Below are positions 9,088 to 18,023 of a DNA stretch of 64,000 nucleotides, one piece after another (the stretch's first letter is position 1; every line of letters begins with the position of its first letter). The DNA is from Dyella sp. RRB7 (GTDB lineage: Bacteria > Pseudomonadota > Gammaproteobacteria > Xanthomonadales > Rhodanobacteraceae), in assembly GCF_022761115.1 (NCBI RefSeq), contig NZ_JAKWJS010000007.1, positions 62,001 through 126,000 of the forward strand. Reading direction: 5' to 3'. The position numbers and the translations under genes were made by a program. The notes under the pieces are model-generated. The model saw only the letters and a program-made list of their open reading frames with translations. It was not told the DNA's origin and ran no database searches.

Positions 9088-10374
9088 TCAGGACGCGCGC
9101 TGGCCCACGCGGTGGCCCTTCACGCCGTAGTACAGGATGTACAGGTAGCAGGGCACCATCAGCGCCATGAATACCAGCTGGAAGTTGAAATGCTGTTTCA
9201 GGTGCACGAACAGCTGGGGTACCAGGGCGCCGCCCACGATGGCCATGATCAGCAGCGCCGAGCCGCGTTCGGTCAGGCGGCCCAGGCCGTGGATGGCCAG
9301 CGGGAAGATCGCCGGCCACATCATGGCGTTGGCAAAGCCCAGGGCAGCGACAAAGCCGACCGAGACATGGCCCTGGGTGAAGTACGCGCCCAGTGTGAAC
9401 AACACGCCCAGCACCGCCGATACCGCCAGGTAGCTCTGCTGCGAGATAAAGCGGGGAATCAGCACCAGGCCGGCGAGATAGCCCGCGAGCATGGCTATCA
9501 AGGTGTAGGAGGTGAAGTGCTTGGTCTCCTCCAGCGGCAGGCCGAAACCCTGGCCATAGGTGCCGATGGCATCCCCGGCCATCACTTCCACGCCCACGTA
9601 AAGAAACAGGCACAGCACGCCCAGCCACAGGTGCGGAAAGCTGAAGATGCCGCCCTTGGCATGACCGATGCCGGACTCGCTATTGGCGCCCGACGGCCTG
9701 ATCTCCGGCAGCGGCGAGCGAACCACCCAGATCGCCAGCAGCACCAGCAGGCCGGCCATGATCATGTACGGCAGATGGATCTTGGCGGCAAACGCATTGA
9801 GCAGCGCCTCGCGCGCCTCCGCCGATGGCGCGGCCTTGACCTGCTGGTCGAAGGTGTCGATGCCCGAAAGCACCAGCGCGCCGAACACGAACGGTGCCAG
9901 CGCGCCGGCCACCTTGTTGCAGATGCCCATGAAAGCGATGCGCTGCGCGGCGCTGTCGATGGGGCCGAGAATGCTGATGTACGGATTGGACGCCGTCTGC
10001 AGCAAGGCCAGCCCCGCGCCGATCACGAACAGGCCGACCAGCGCGGGATAGAAGATGCGCATGCTGACGAACTGGCCGAACAGCACGGCGCCGATAGCCA
10101 TCACGAACAGGCCCAGGCCCATGCCTTTCTTCATGCCCGTGCGGCGGAGCACGCTCGACGACGGGATCGCCAGGAAGAAGTACGAGAAGTAGAACACCAA
10201 TGGCACCAGGAACGCGGAAACATCATCCACGTTGAAGGCCAGTTTCACGAACGTGATCAGCGGCCCGTTGAGCCATGTCACGAAGCCAAAGATGAAGAAC
10301 AGGACACCGATGATCAGCATCGGCACCACGCTGGAAGCGCGTGTCTCGCCGGCGGCAAGCGTTGTGGACGACAT
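9088..10374 (-). CDS. nagP: MFS transporter for N-acetylglucosamine (FucP/NagP type)
   Basis: This 428-aa polytopic protein has about 12 hydrophobic segments and belongs to the fucose permease-like branch of the major facilitator superfamily. Marks include FFIFGFVTWLNGPLI in helix 1, GLALLQTASNPYI, the ILGPIDSAAQRIAFMGICNKVAG stretch and NAMMWPAIFPLA. NagP proteins carry free GlcNAc across the inner membrane without phosphorylation, which fits the glucokinase-family kinase nearby. The start at 10374 has GGAG upstream and gives the family MSSTT..SSVVPM N-terminus. It is the first gene of the leftward operon, and NagR-like boxes lie 83 and 333 bp upstream. Confidence 0.93.
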   Translation of the reverse strand: MSSTTLAAGETRASSVVPMLIIGVLFFIFGFVTWLNGPLITFVKLAFNVDDVSAFLVPLVFYFSYFFLAIPSSSVLRRTGMKKGMGLGLFVMAIGAVLFGQFVSMRIFYPALVGLFVIGAGLALLQTASNPYISILGPIDSAAQRIAFMGICNKVAGALAPFVFGALVLSGIDTFDQQVKAAPSAEAREALLNAFAAKIHLPYMIMAGLLVLLAIWVVRSPLPEIRPSGANSESGIGHAKGGIFSFPHLWLGVLCLFLYVGVEVMAGDAIGTYGQGFGLPLEETKHFTSYTLIAMLAGYLAGLVLIPRFISQQSYLAVSAVLGVLFTLGAYFTQGHVSVGFVAALGFANAMMWPAIFPLAIHGLGRLTERGSALLIMAIVGGALVPQLFVHLKQHFNFQLVFMALMVPCYLYILYYGVKGHRVGQRAS

Positions 10375-10443
10375 GGATGTTGGAGCTCCCCGCGGCTGGC
10401 CGCTGACTGATGGGCCGATGCAGCCCGATTCCCCGAATGACCT

Positions 10444-10473
10444 TTTATCGACGCTAACTAGCAACGTTGTCAA
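10444..10473 (-). promoter_or_regulatory. Candidate nagP promoter overlapping a NagR box
   Basis: On the minus strand TTGACA (10473-10468) is followed after 18 bases by GATAAA (10449-10444). This predicts transcription starting about 60 bases before nagP. The -35 hexamer lies inside the palindrome at 10457-10474, so a bound repressor would block RNA polymerase. Confidence 0.55.
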
Positions 10474-10474
10474 A
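10457..10474. promoter_or_regulatory. NagR-like operator, nagP proximal
   Basis: ACTAGCAACGTTGTCAAA is centred on AACGTT and has nearly symmetric flanks. It resembles the palindrome AATGACAACGTTGTCATT that I recall for Xanthomonas NagR. It overlaps the predicted nagP -35 hexamer. Confidence 0.75.
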
Positions 10475-10706
10475 TTTTGCCATAGTGAGGCCATCGAACG
10501 GCAACGGAACGACGTGCGGAAAACCCATGAAAAAGGGACCGTTGGTGTAGCGAGGAGTGCCTCCGGAAGCGCTTGGCAAGGGCCGTAATGAAAGTAAAAA
10601 ATCATCCGTGGCAATATGTTGCGTCGCACAAGGGGTGCGGCCTGGATACCGTCACCTGTGTTTCTGGTGATGCGCCAAACACATGTTCCGGATAAAGAAC
10701 CGCTTG

Positions 10707-10724
10707 AATGACAACGTTATCATT
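10707..10724. promoter_or_regulatory. NagR-like operator, distal member of the left pair
   Basis: AATGACAACGTTATCATT differs from a perfect 18-bp palindrome at one base. It lies 250 bp from the nagP-proximal box and about 190 bp before the NTF2-like gene, so it could serve either direction or support looping. Confidence 0.75.
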
Positions 10725-10897
10725 GACTGCTGGAATCCGGCCAAAACGGGGTCGCGATTACCCATAAGAGGATGGACGGAGCGGCGCGGCGGCGCCTAGA
10801 TTGGACCATGCCTGATCCGCATGCGCCGCCAGTGGATACCGGTGTCGATTTGCCGGCATGGACCTATCGGTTTCACCGTCTCCCAGGGACTGACTTT

Positions 10898-11395
10898 ATG
10901 ATGAAACGAACAGCCGCAGCCTTGCTCTCGATGATCTGTGTCGTTTCCGTGGCGGCGTCGGACTCGCCGATCACGCATGCCGATGTCGACCATTGGGCGA
11001 AGGCGTGGAACAGCCACGACATCGATCAGGTGATGTCGCTGTTCGCGCCCGACATCCAGATCGACCAGCCGGAGAACCCCAAGCCGCTCGATTACAACGG
11101 CACGCGGGCATTCTTCAGCATGATCTTTCGCGCTTATCCGGATTTCCATATCGAAGTGAAACAGGCCGTGGTCGAAGGGCTCGCCGCCGTTTCGGTCGAG
11201 CGGGTCACGGGCACCTGGTCAGGCCCGTTCATCGACCCTGCGACGGGCAAGATCACTCCGGGCAACGGGCGCGCCTTTGACCATCCCGGCGTCATGCTGA
11301 TCCAGTACGCGCCTGACCACCGGATCACACACGTTTCCATTTATTGGGACCAGCTCACCGTGGATCGCCAGCTCGGCATCACGCCGAAGGCCTGA
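10898..11395 (+). CDS. Exported SnoaL/NTF2-like (DUF4440-type) protein
   Basis: This 165-aa protein has a signal peptide (MMKRTAAALLSMICVVSVAAS) and one NTF2-like cone fold of about 135 residues. The pattern VDHWAKAWNSHDIDQVMSLFAPDIQ..., followed by FRAYPDFHIEV and a HVSIYWD end, is typical of SnoaL-like polyketide-cyclase or steroid-isomerase relatives. Such proteins bind small hydrophobic ligands, and many are not enzymes. The function is unknown. The ATG at 10898 follows AGGGA at a usable distance. A strong NagR-like box lies upstream, so it may belong to the GlcNAc regulon. It converges on the next gene with a 23-bp gap. Confidence 0.75.
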   Translation: MMKRTAAALLSMICVVSVAASDSPITHADVDHWAKAWNSHDIDQVMSLFAPDIQIDQPENPKPLDYNGTRAFFSMIFRAYPDFHIEVKQAVVEGLAAVSVERVTGTWSGPFIDPATGKITPGNGRAFDHPGVMLIQYAPDHRITHVSIYWDQLTVDRQLGITPKA

Positions 11396-11418
11396 TCGGG
11401 CAATCTCGCTGTCTAAGT

Positions 11419-11748
11419 TCAACCCGCTGCGTGGGCCTTGCACTGCGCCAGGTAGTCCTGCGCGGACTCGTCCGGCGTACGGCCATTGCCGTAGATCGCA
11501 TGGATCAGCGTACGCATGGGGCCATTGGAGTCGATGTCGAAACCCGAGGCACGCAGCTTGGTGATGTATTGCTCTTCGCTGATGCCGCTGTCGCGGCTGC
11601 TGGCGATGGACTTCACCATCCCGGCCGACCGCTCGCATTGTTGAGCCGGTGAAGGCGGCGCGGTTGGCGCACTGGTGGACGCGGCCTGCCCAAGGGCCGA
11701 GCCAGCGGATGCAAGCAGCAGGCAGGCGACCAGCACACGACGATTCAT
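11419..11748 (-). CDS. Small exported protein of unknown function
   Basis: This protein of about 109 aa starts MNRRVLVACLLLASAGSALG, a clear signal peptide. A proline/threonine/alanine-rich linker (STSAPTAPPSPAQQ) and one compact segment follow, with two cysteines (QQCERSAGM and LAQCKAHAAG) that could form a disulphide. The TTG-led extension upstream is unlikely. I do not recognise the family. It lies convergent to the NTF2-like gene inside the gap between the two nag transcription units. Confidence 0.6.
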   Translation of the reverse strand: MNRRVLVACLLLASAGSALGQAASTSAPTAPPSPAQQCERSAGMVKSIASSRDSGISEEQYITKLRASGFDIDSNGPMRTLIHAIYGNGRTPDESAQDYLAQCKAHAAG

Positions 11749-11897
11749 GACAGTTCCAGGGGCAACGCCGGGCAAAGCCGGCTAGGGCGAGAGAGTGGTC
11801 CGCGGGTGGCTGTTCGTCAACACGATCAGCGACGCGGGGTGGGGAATGAAGGGACTGGCCGGATAAGATGGCCGGGCCATCACTCAGTCCATTTCCG

Positions 11898-12512
11898 ATG
11901 CCACAAGTTCCCAATCTCTGGCGAGAATGTGCTGCCATCCTGCTTCGACGCCCTCGCCCGAGCGCGCTCATTGCGGCGTCCTATCCTGCCGGCGAGCGTT
12001 ACTTCACGGCCAGCGGTCCCGTATCGGGCATCCTGGTGCCTATCGTGCTTGTCAGCCTGTTGGGTGACATTCCATTGTCGTTTGCCGTGGTGGCCATAAG
12101 CCATGCGGCTCATCCGACCCTGGTTCACGCGGTGGTTCTGGCATTGGGCCTGCTGACCCTGGGCTGGGCCGTCGCCGCCCGCAGCGTGGCCCGTTCCATC
12201 CCGCATGTGCTGGCCGACGATGCGCTGTGGATGGGAGGTGGCGCCCGTCATGCCGGCGTGATTCCCAGGGAGGCGATCCGTTGCATCGTGCCGATCCAGG
12301 GATCCCGGCATGCATGGATGCGTGCGCATGGACTGGATCGAAAGGATGTCCTGCTGGCCAGCGGATTTGAACCGCCCAATCTGGCCATTGAGCTCGACGA
12401 TGTGGCGGTCGGGCGATGTGGGATGCGCCGCATCCTTCGTCGGTGGGTCTTGCTCTATGCGGACCGGCCCGCCGCGCTGGCAAGCACGGCGATTCCGGGT
12501 AGGTGCACCTGA
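11898..12512 (+). CDS. Two-helix membrane protein of unknown function
   Basis: This 204-aa protein has two membrane helices: GILVPIVLVSLLGDIPLSFAVV, and LVHAVVLALGLLTLGWAVAA at about residues 85-105. A soluble C-terminal part follows, starting LADDALWMGGGARHAGVIPREAI, which looks like a small membrane-attached PH-like beta domain. No catalytic motif is visible. The ATG at 11898 (MPQVPNLW) is preferred because the residues before it have no RBS support. It converges on the next gene with a 60-bp gap. Confidence 0.6.
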   Translation: MPQVPNLWRECAAILLRRPRPSALIAASYPAGERYFTASGPVSGILVPIVLVSLLGDIPLSFAVVAISHAAHPTLVHAVVLALGLLTLGWAVAARSVARSIPHVLADDALWMGGGARHAGVIPREAIRCIVPIQGSRHAWMRAHGLDRKDVLLASGFEPPNLAIELDDVAVGRCGMRRILRRWVLLYADRPAALASTAIPGRCT

Positions 12513-12572
12513 GCGTCGGAGCGGTCGGTTATCCCGTCACCCATCACACTCGCGCGCCCCTGCTTGCTTTCC

Positions 12573-13055
12573 CTAGTGTCCTTCCGATAGCCGCGAAACG
12601 GTGGTGAGGTTTTCCCCGGCGGCTTCCATCGCGCTCGAATGGCCGCAGTTGTCGACAAAATCCGCGGGAAGCGTCTCGTCACCTTCGCGCTCCACCATGG
12701 GCATGTGGGTGATGAAGAGCAGGTAGCTCTTGCCGGTATCCATGGGGAATCGAGCCGACGAGTTTTCCGACAACAAGTGGATGATATGGGGCGGATTTCC
12801 CTTGAATGCTTTCATCACCTCCACGTCGTAGACCGTCCAGTCGTAGTCGTCGGTATCCGCCACGCTGAAAACATTCCGTTCGCGCACGGCCCGCCCGATG
12901 ACGACGAACTGGGCCTGCTGGTATTCCTCGGCAACGGAGGGATGCCGGGTGACGGCTGGTGCACCGACACCAGGCTGCCAACACGTGGCGCCTGCTGTGG
13001 AAGCAGCCAGCGCGAGTGCGAGAAAGACAGGCGCAACATGGATCACGGTAGTCAT
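12573..13055 (-). CDS. Exported protein with netrin/TIMP-like features, unknown function
   Basis: This 160-aa protein starts MTTVIHVAPVFLALALAASTAGA, a signal peptide, and has GGAGG just upstream of the ATG at 13055. The mature part begins with a Cys (TCWQPG). It then shows the pattern AQFVVIGRAVRERNV...WTVYDVEVMKAFKGNPP, with a late Cys in VDNCGHSS. This two-cysteine beta-barrel pattern resembles small NTR-like exported proteins, but the match is from memory of the fold pattern only. It is the last of four small genes that separate the two halves of the nag locus. Confidence 0.6.
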   Translation of the reverse strand: MTTVIHVAPVFLALALAASTAGATCWQPGVGAPAVTRHPSVAEEYQQAQFVVIGRAVRERNVFSVADTDDYDWTVYDVEVMKAFKGNPPHIIHLLSENSSARFPMDTGKSYLLFITHMPMVEREGDETLPADFVDNCGHSSAMEAAGENLTTVSRLSEGH

Positions 13056-13360
13056 CGTCCTCCCAAGGATCAGATGATTCGCCCTGGCGTCTACATGCCA
13101 AGTCCATTCCAGGCATTGAAGTGGACACCCCATGGTCGAGCATAGCCAACGAGTCGAAGCATTTCCCGTAGCCCGTGGATGAGCGTGTGGTCATTTGCGA
13201 TGGCTGGCGCGGCTTGCGCCGGCCAGTGATCGGCATCGTGCGTGACCAGGCCGTTGCGGAAAATGCAGTCGGTATCCAGGCGGTCCGGCGGACGTGGTCG
13301 CGCGCTTGGGGTTGCGCCCGCTGATCGGCCGGTTGCGCTCAGGGCCACGCCGCTTCGCGG

Positions 13361-13378
13361 TTTAGCAACGTTGTCAAT
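13361..13378. promoter_or_regulatory. NagR-like operator, distal member of the right pair
   Basis: TTTAGCAACGTTGTCAAT shares TAGCAACGTTGTCAA with the nagP-proximal box. It lies 275 bp upstream of the second box and 359 bp before the glucokinase start. Confidence 0.72.
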
Positions 13379-13635
13379 TTCTATCGATGAAGGGGTGATC
13401 CAAGGCCAAAACTGGCCGAAAAACCACCCATGCCTAGCCTGTCCGTGACCACCAATGGCCTTCGGCCGGCCGCCGCTCGTGGCGCACCGCGGCACCTTAA
13501 AAGGCGTTTCCAGGCGGGCGACGTTAAGCATGTAAATACATGTATATCAATCACATATGGGTGTTCTGCCCAAGCCCTTCCGGATGCCGTTGTTGCTCCG
13601 CCGCATCCCGCTTGGGCGCTGCGCTGGCGCGGGAT

Positions 13636-13653
13636 ATTGACAACGTTGTCAGT
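13636..13653. promoter_or_regulatory. NagR-like operator, nagK proximal
   Basis: ATTGACAACGTTGTCAGT has a core TTGACAACGTTGTCA that is almost fully palindromic. It covers the predicted -35 hexamer of the rightward nag unit. Confidence 0.78.
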
Positions 13654-13665
13654 CATTACCAGACT
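13637..13665 (+). promoter_or_regulatory. Candidate nagK promoter overlapping a NagR box
   Basis: TTGACA at 13637-13642 is followed after 17 bases by CAGACT at 13660-13665. The -10 match is weak. The predicted transcript starts about 65 bases before the gene, the same arrangement as on the nagP side. Confidence 0.45.
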
Positions 13666-13736
13666 CCGGCCAAATTCAGTCAAACGTCACATGACCGTAA
13701 CGTAAAAGCGACGAGGGGATGGCTGTGGGGGAAGGG

Positions 13737-14783
13737 ATGAGCCACGGCATGCGTGAGTCCTCGCCGCAAGAAACCCTGTTTCTTGCGGCGGATGTCGGGG
13801 GCACGCATGCGCGTATCGGCCTGGTAAGCCAGCAGCCGGATGGTGCGCGGCCGGTAACGGTATTGCAGTACCACCGTTATGCCTGCGCCGACTGGCCCAG
13901 CCTCACGGCTGTACTGAAGGATTTCGTCGATCAACTCGGGCGCTCGGTGCAGGTCGATCGTTGTGCCGTGGCCAGTGCCGGTTACGTACTGGGCGATGCC
14001 ATCGTCAATGACAACCTGCCCTGGCCGGTGTCCATCCGCGACATTCGCGACAGCCTGGGTATCGCGCAACTGGCCGTGGTGAACGACTTCGAGGCGGTGG
14101 CTTATGCCACGCAGTTCCTCGGCCAGGCCGACACCACGCCAGTGATCGAGACCGGCGCACCACCCGCGGAAGGCCCGGTGCTGGTGATGGGGCCGGGGAC
14201 CGGGCTGGGCTCGGCAGTGCTGCTGCCGGGCCATCCGCATGCCACCGTGCTGGCCACCGAGGCCGGACAGATCGCGTTGGCGCCGGGCAACGATCGCGAG
14301 ATCGAGATCCTTCGCCACCTGTCGCGCGACCGCGCCTATGTGTCGTTCGAGCACGCCTTATCGGGGCCTGGCCTGCTCAACCTGTATCGCGCGATCTGCG
14401 CGCTCAATGCGCAGTCGGCCGTGCTGGAACTGCCCAGCCAGGTCACGCAGGCCGCGTTGTCACGCAGCGACGCGGCGGCGGTAGAGGCGCTGGATGTGTT
14501 TTGCGGCCTGCTCGGCAGCTTCGTGGGTGACCTGGTGTTGCTCTATGGCGCGCGCGGGGGCGTGTTCCTGGCGGGAGGCATCCTGCCGCAGATCCGCGAC
14601 ACGCTGCTGGCCAGCAGTTTCCGCCAGCGCTTTTTCAACAAGGGCGTCATGCGCGCCTTTCTGAATCAGGTACCCGTCCGGTTGATGGAGCACGGCCAGC
14701 TTGGCGTGATCGGCGCGGCCGGCCTGTACCTGGACAAGCAGTACGCAAGACCGGGGGAGAACGTCGTAACACCGTCGCATTGA
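13737..14783 (+). CDS. nagK: Glucokinase-family GlcNAc/glucose kinase
   Basis: This 348-aa protein belongs to the Glk (PF02685) family. Visible marks are the phosphate loop LAADVGGTHARIGLV near residue 20, VVNDFEAVAYATQF, the GPGTGLGSAVLL glycine-rich loop, ATEAGQIALAPGND and the second nucleotide site GGVFLAGGILPQI. It would phosphorylate sugar imported by NagP at O6, making GlcNAc-6-P for NagA; glucose may also be a substrate. The ATG at 13737 has a GGGGGAAGGG stretch upstream, while the ATG at 13719 has its purine run too close. It is the first gene of the rightward nag set. The symbol reflects the inferred role; a general glucokinase is possible. Confidence 0.85.
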   Translation: MSHGMRESSPQETLFLAADVGGTHARIGLVSQQPDGARPVTVLQYHRYACADWPSLTAVLKDFVDQLGRSVQVDRCAVASAGYVLGDAIVNDNLPWPVSIRDIRDSLGIAQLAVVNDFEAVAYATQFLGQADTTPVIETGAPPAEGPVLVMGPGTGLGSAVLLPGHPHATVLATEAGQIALAPGNDREIEILRHLSRDRAYVSFEHALSGPGLLNLYRAICALNAQSAVLELPSQVTQAALSRSDAAAVEALDVFCGLLGSFVGDLVLLYGARGGVFLAGGILPQIRDTLLASSFRQRFFNKGVMRAFLNQVPVRLMEHGQLGVIGAAGLYLDKQYARPGENVVTPSH

Positions 14784-14866
14784 ACCGGGCGCAAGCCCAC
14801 CAGCCACGCCGCAGCCCGTCGACCCACATCCATTGGCTGCAGAAACGCCTTCGAGGGGAGGAAACC

Positions 14867-17824
14867 ATGTCACATCGCAAGACTCTGCTAGCAGCAAGCA
14901 TCATCGCGGGCTTGTGTCTTTCCGGCGCCGTGTACGCCGCAGACAATGCCCAAGCCCCGCAGTCGGGTCCGGCCACCAACGGGCAGGACAATGCCCAGGA
15001 TACGACAGGCCAGAACTCAGCTACTGCCGACAAGACCAAGGCGAAACAACTGGGGACGGTCACCGTCGTCGGCATCCGTGACTCGCAGGCCGCGTCACTG
15101 AATCTCAAAAAGGCCGCCGACTCGCATATTGAAGTGATCACCTCCGAGGATGTGGGCAAGCTGCCAGCCAAGAACGTCGCCGACACGCTGGCCCAGCTGC
15201 CTGGTGTGAACATATCCGATGCCGCCGGCTCTGAGGGGGGCTTCGACGAAGCCGATCGCGTCAGCCTTCGCGGCAGCGCGCCCTCCCTAACCCTGACTAC
15301 GGTGAACGGCCACTCAATCAGTTCGGGCGACTGGTTCGTGCTCAACGATAACAGCGGCCGCAGTGTCAGCTATAGCATGTTGCCTGCCGAAGTGGTGAGT
15401 CAGGTGGAGGTGTACAAGTCCTCCGAAGCCCGTTTGCAGGAGGGTGGCGCCGCAGGTACGGTCAACATCGTCACGCGCAAGCCGCTGGAGTTCGACAAGC
15501 CGCTCTCTGCCGAAGCTTCGGTTGGTGGCGTGTATGCCGACCTTCCTGGAACCACCAAGCCGCAGTTCAATGGCCTAGTCAACTGGAAAAACAGCGACAA
15601 CACCTTTGGCGTGATGCTGCAGGGCTTCTATGAAGAGCGTGCCCTGCAGCGCGATGGCCAGGAAATGCTGGGCTATTCGTATATCCCGGCGACTTCGGCG
15701 CTGGCCACGGCCTATCCGAACCTGGCCGGCAAGTACTTTCCGAACCTGCCGGGCGCCGCACTGTTTGAGCAGACACGCAAGCGCAAGGGCGGCAACGTCG
15801 ACCTGGAGTGGAAGCCGCTCGATAACCTGTCGTTTAACCTCAATGGCTTCTATTCGAAGTTGAATGCGACCGACGTCAACTACAACTACATGTTGTACAA
15901 CTACAGCCACCTGCCGGCTGCGACGTCGCTTTCCTCCTACACGGTGCAGAACAACGTGCTCACCAGCGCGGCGATCCCCGGTGTGGCCGGCTCCACTCCG
16001 GGCGTCTATGACCAGATCTCACGTCCGGGCGAGTCCGAGTCGAGCTATTACGTCACCCTCGATGCGGACTGGAAGGTCAATCCGGACCTGAGCTTCAAGT
16101 TCCAGGGTGGTACCACGCGCGGCACCGGCAACACGCCCGAGCAGGACGTGATGGAGCTCAACACCGGTAGCGGCCAGGCCGCCAGTTACGGCCTCAACGG
16201 CACCGGCTCGCCTGCCAACTGGATGCTCGGCGGCGTGAACAACGCAAACACTGCGGCCAACAATTTCAGCTGGATTTTCGGCGACCAGGATATCCACGTG
16301 GTCGACAAGGAACAGTGGTTCCAGGCCGATGGCGAATTCGACTTCGACAATGCAGGCCCGCTGTCTTCGCTGATGTTTGGCGCCCGTTACTCCAACCATA
16401 CTCGCGAAAGCTTGACCGCGATCGGCCAGTCGCCCGGATGCAGCGACGGGACCAACCTCAATTGGGGCGCCACACCGTATTACTGCACGGCGCCGGCTAC
16501 CTCGGCGTATGATCCGGCGGTATATGGCACTCCGGCCGGCGGCAGTTACCCCAGCAGCTTCGCCAGTGACCTTGGTGTAGGCCAGGTGCCGAGCAATATT
16601 TGGACTTGGACGCCGGGCCAGCTGGCCTACCTGAACTCGCTCTATGCCTATCGCGATCCTGTCGTGCGCAATGACTGGAACCAGCTGTATGCGGTGAACG
16701 AACACAACACGGCTGCCTATCTGCAGGTGAATTTCTCGTCCGATCGCTGGAGCGGCAATGCTGGCTTCCGCTACGTCACCACGCGTGAAAACATCTCCTA
16801 CACTAGTCCCTCGGCGCTGGAATCCGATTACAGCGGCCCGATCGAAGGTTCGGCGTGGGGGCCGTACTACTGGAACACCTACCACAAGATCTACGGCAAG
16901 TTGCTGCCGAGCTTCAACCTGAAGTTCAATCTCGATGATGCCGGCGACCTGCTTGCCCGCTTCGCGGCCTCGCAGACCCTGACCCGCCAGGACTACAGCC
17001 AGCTGGCCGGCCCGGTGAACCTCGCCGACCCGCATGATGTGGGTACGCTTGGTGGCGGCAGCGGCAGCAATCCCGAGCTGAAGCCGCTTATCTCCACCAA
17101 CTTCGACGCAGCGTTGGAGTGGTACTTCGCCCCGCGTGGCCTGTTGTCGGCCAGCGTGTTTGGCATGGACCTGCATAACTACTACGACTACGGTACGGTC
17201 TCGCGGACGTACCTCAACAACTACCTGACGTATAACCCGACGACCAACCCAACCTCGGCGCCGATCTACAGCAACTACCTGGTTAGCATCCCGGTCAACG
17301 TAAACGGCACCATCAAGGGTGTGGAGCTGAACTACATCCAGCCGATTGGCGAGAACTTTGGCATCCAGGCGAACTACACCTATACCAATGGCCATGAGGA
17401 AGGTGGTTCGCTGCTGTACAACTCGGATGGCACGCCAGCAAACAACTTGGCCGCAGGTAGTCGTCCACTGATCGGCAACTCCAAGAACACGGCAAACTTC
17501 TCGGCCTTCTTCGAGGACGCCCACTGGAATGCGCGCATCAACTACACCTATCGCTCGGCGTTCTACGACGGCATGGAAGTGGTAGCCACGGGCAACGTGC
17601 CACTGGAGCCGTACTTCCAGGCGGGCCAGGGTTACCTTTCGTTCTCGGCAGGCTACAAGCTCAACGATCACGTGAGTTTTGCCTTCGATGCGATGAACCT
17701 CAACAATCCGAAGCTGCGCTACTACGACTATGGCTACCAGGCCGGTCTGGGCTTCGGCAAGGTACCTGAAGCGTTTTACGTGAACGGTCGCCAGTACTAC
17801 CTGACGGCAACCTTCAAGCTCTAA
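14867..17824 (+). CDS. TonB-dependent receptor, likely for GlcNAc or chitooligosaccharides
   Basis: This 985-aa protein has GAGGGGAGG before the ATG and a signal peptide (TLLAASIIAGLCLSGAVYA). A Q/A/D-rich linker, a TonB-box-like stretch LGTVTVVGIRDSQ, the plug domain (EVITSEDVGKLPAKNVADTLAQLPGVN, then VSLRGSAPSLTLTTVNGHSI) and a long beta-barrel follow. The barrel ends with the aromatic YYLTATFKL signature needed for outer-membrane assembly. This Asn/Tyr-rich receptor type is common in Xanthomonadales carbohydrate loci. The substrate is inferred from its place between the kinase and GH20 genes. Iron uptake cannot be excluded. A strong terminator follows directly. Confidence 0.88.
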   Translation: MSHRKTLLAASIIAGLCLSGAVYAADNAQAPQSGPATNGQDNAQDTTGQNSATADKTKAKQLGTVTVVGIRDSQAASLNLKKAADSHIEVITSEDVGKLPAKNVADTLAQLPGVNISDAAGSEGGFDEADRVSLRGSAPSLTLTTVNGHSISSGDWFVLNDNSGRSVSYSMLPAEVVSQVEVYKSSEARLQEGGAAGTVNIVTRKPLEFDKPLSAEASVGGVYADLPGTTKPQFNGLVNWKNSDNTFGVMLQGFYEERALQRDGQEMLGYSYIPATSALATAYPNLAGKYFPNLPGAALFEQTRKRKGGNVDLEWKPLDNLSFNLNGFYSKLNATDVNYNYMLYNYSHLPAATSLSSYTVQNNVLTSAAIPGVAGSTPGVYDQISRPGESESSYYVTLDADWKVNPDLSFKFQGGTTRGTGNTPEQDVMELNTGSGQAASYGLNGTGSPANWMLGGVNNANTAANNFSWIFGDQDIHVVDKEQWFQADGEFDFDNAGPLSSLMFGARYSNHTRESLTAIGQSPGCSDGTNLNWGATPYYCTAPATSAYDPAVYGTPAGGSYPSSFASDLGVGQVPSNIWTWTPGQLAYLNSLYAYRDPVVRNDWNQLYAVNEHNTAAYLQVNFSSDRWSGNAGFRYVTTRENISYTSPSALESDYSGPIEGSAWGPYYWNTYHKIYGKLLPSFNLKFNLDDAGDLLARFAASQTLTRQDYSQLAGPVNLADPHDVGTLGGGSGSNPELKPLISTNFDAALEWYFAPRGLLSASVFGMDLHNYYDYGTVSRTYLNNYLTYNPTTNPTSAPIYSNYLVSIPVNVNGTIKGVELNYIQPIGENFGIQANYTYTNGHEEGGSLLYNSDGTPANNLAAGSRPLIGNSKNTANFSAFFEDAHWNARINYTYRSAFYDGMEVVATGNVPLEPYFQAGQGYLSFSAGYKLNDHVSFAFDAMNLNNPKLRYYDYGYQAGLGFGKVPEAFYVNGRQYYLTATFKL

Positions 17825-17841
17825 GCCTTCTTCCTCCCCAA

Positions 17842-17872
17842 GGACCTGGCACGCTTGCCAGGTCCGCTTTTT
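17842..17872 (+). terminator. Rho-independent terminator after the TonB receptor gene
   Basis: GGACCTGGCA and TGCCAGGTCC form a perfect 10-bp stem with a CGCT loop, followed by GCTTTTT. It ends the nagK-receptor transcript or attenuates read-through into the cupin gene. Confidence 0.9.
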
Positions 17873-18023
17873 CCCGGGACATTGGGGAATACAGGCAAGC
17901 GCTGAGATGTCATCCGCTGCGATGTCGGGTCCGCCGGCATCGCAGTTTTCATATCAGGCTTGCTGGTTTGTCCGATGGCGTTGAAATGATGCAGCATGAG
18001 GACCGCATTGCGGAGGGTTGTTC

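Larger units (their letters stand above)
10375..10897. other. Divergent control region of nagP and the NTF2-like gene
   Basis: This 523-bp gap contains the two NagR-like boxes and the predicted nagP promoter. I see no coding sequence in it. No other clear motif was found. Confidence 0.6.
13056..13736. other. Control region upstream of the glucokinase gene
   Basis: This 681-bp gap contains two NagR-like boxes 275 bp apart and the predicted nagK promoter. I see no convincing gene. The part from 13090 to 13340 shows nothing recognisable. Confidence 0.6.

Noticed and set aside
12513-12572. Possible hairpin between two convergent small genes
   Set aside because: No stem longer than a few bases and no T-run could be formed with confidence.
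16019-17671. 550-codon minus-strand frame over the TonB receptor
   Set aside because: Antisense shadow; the plus-strand receptor has clear plug and barrel motifs.
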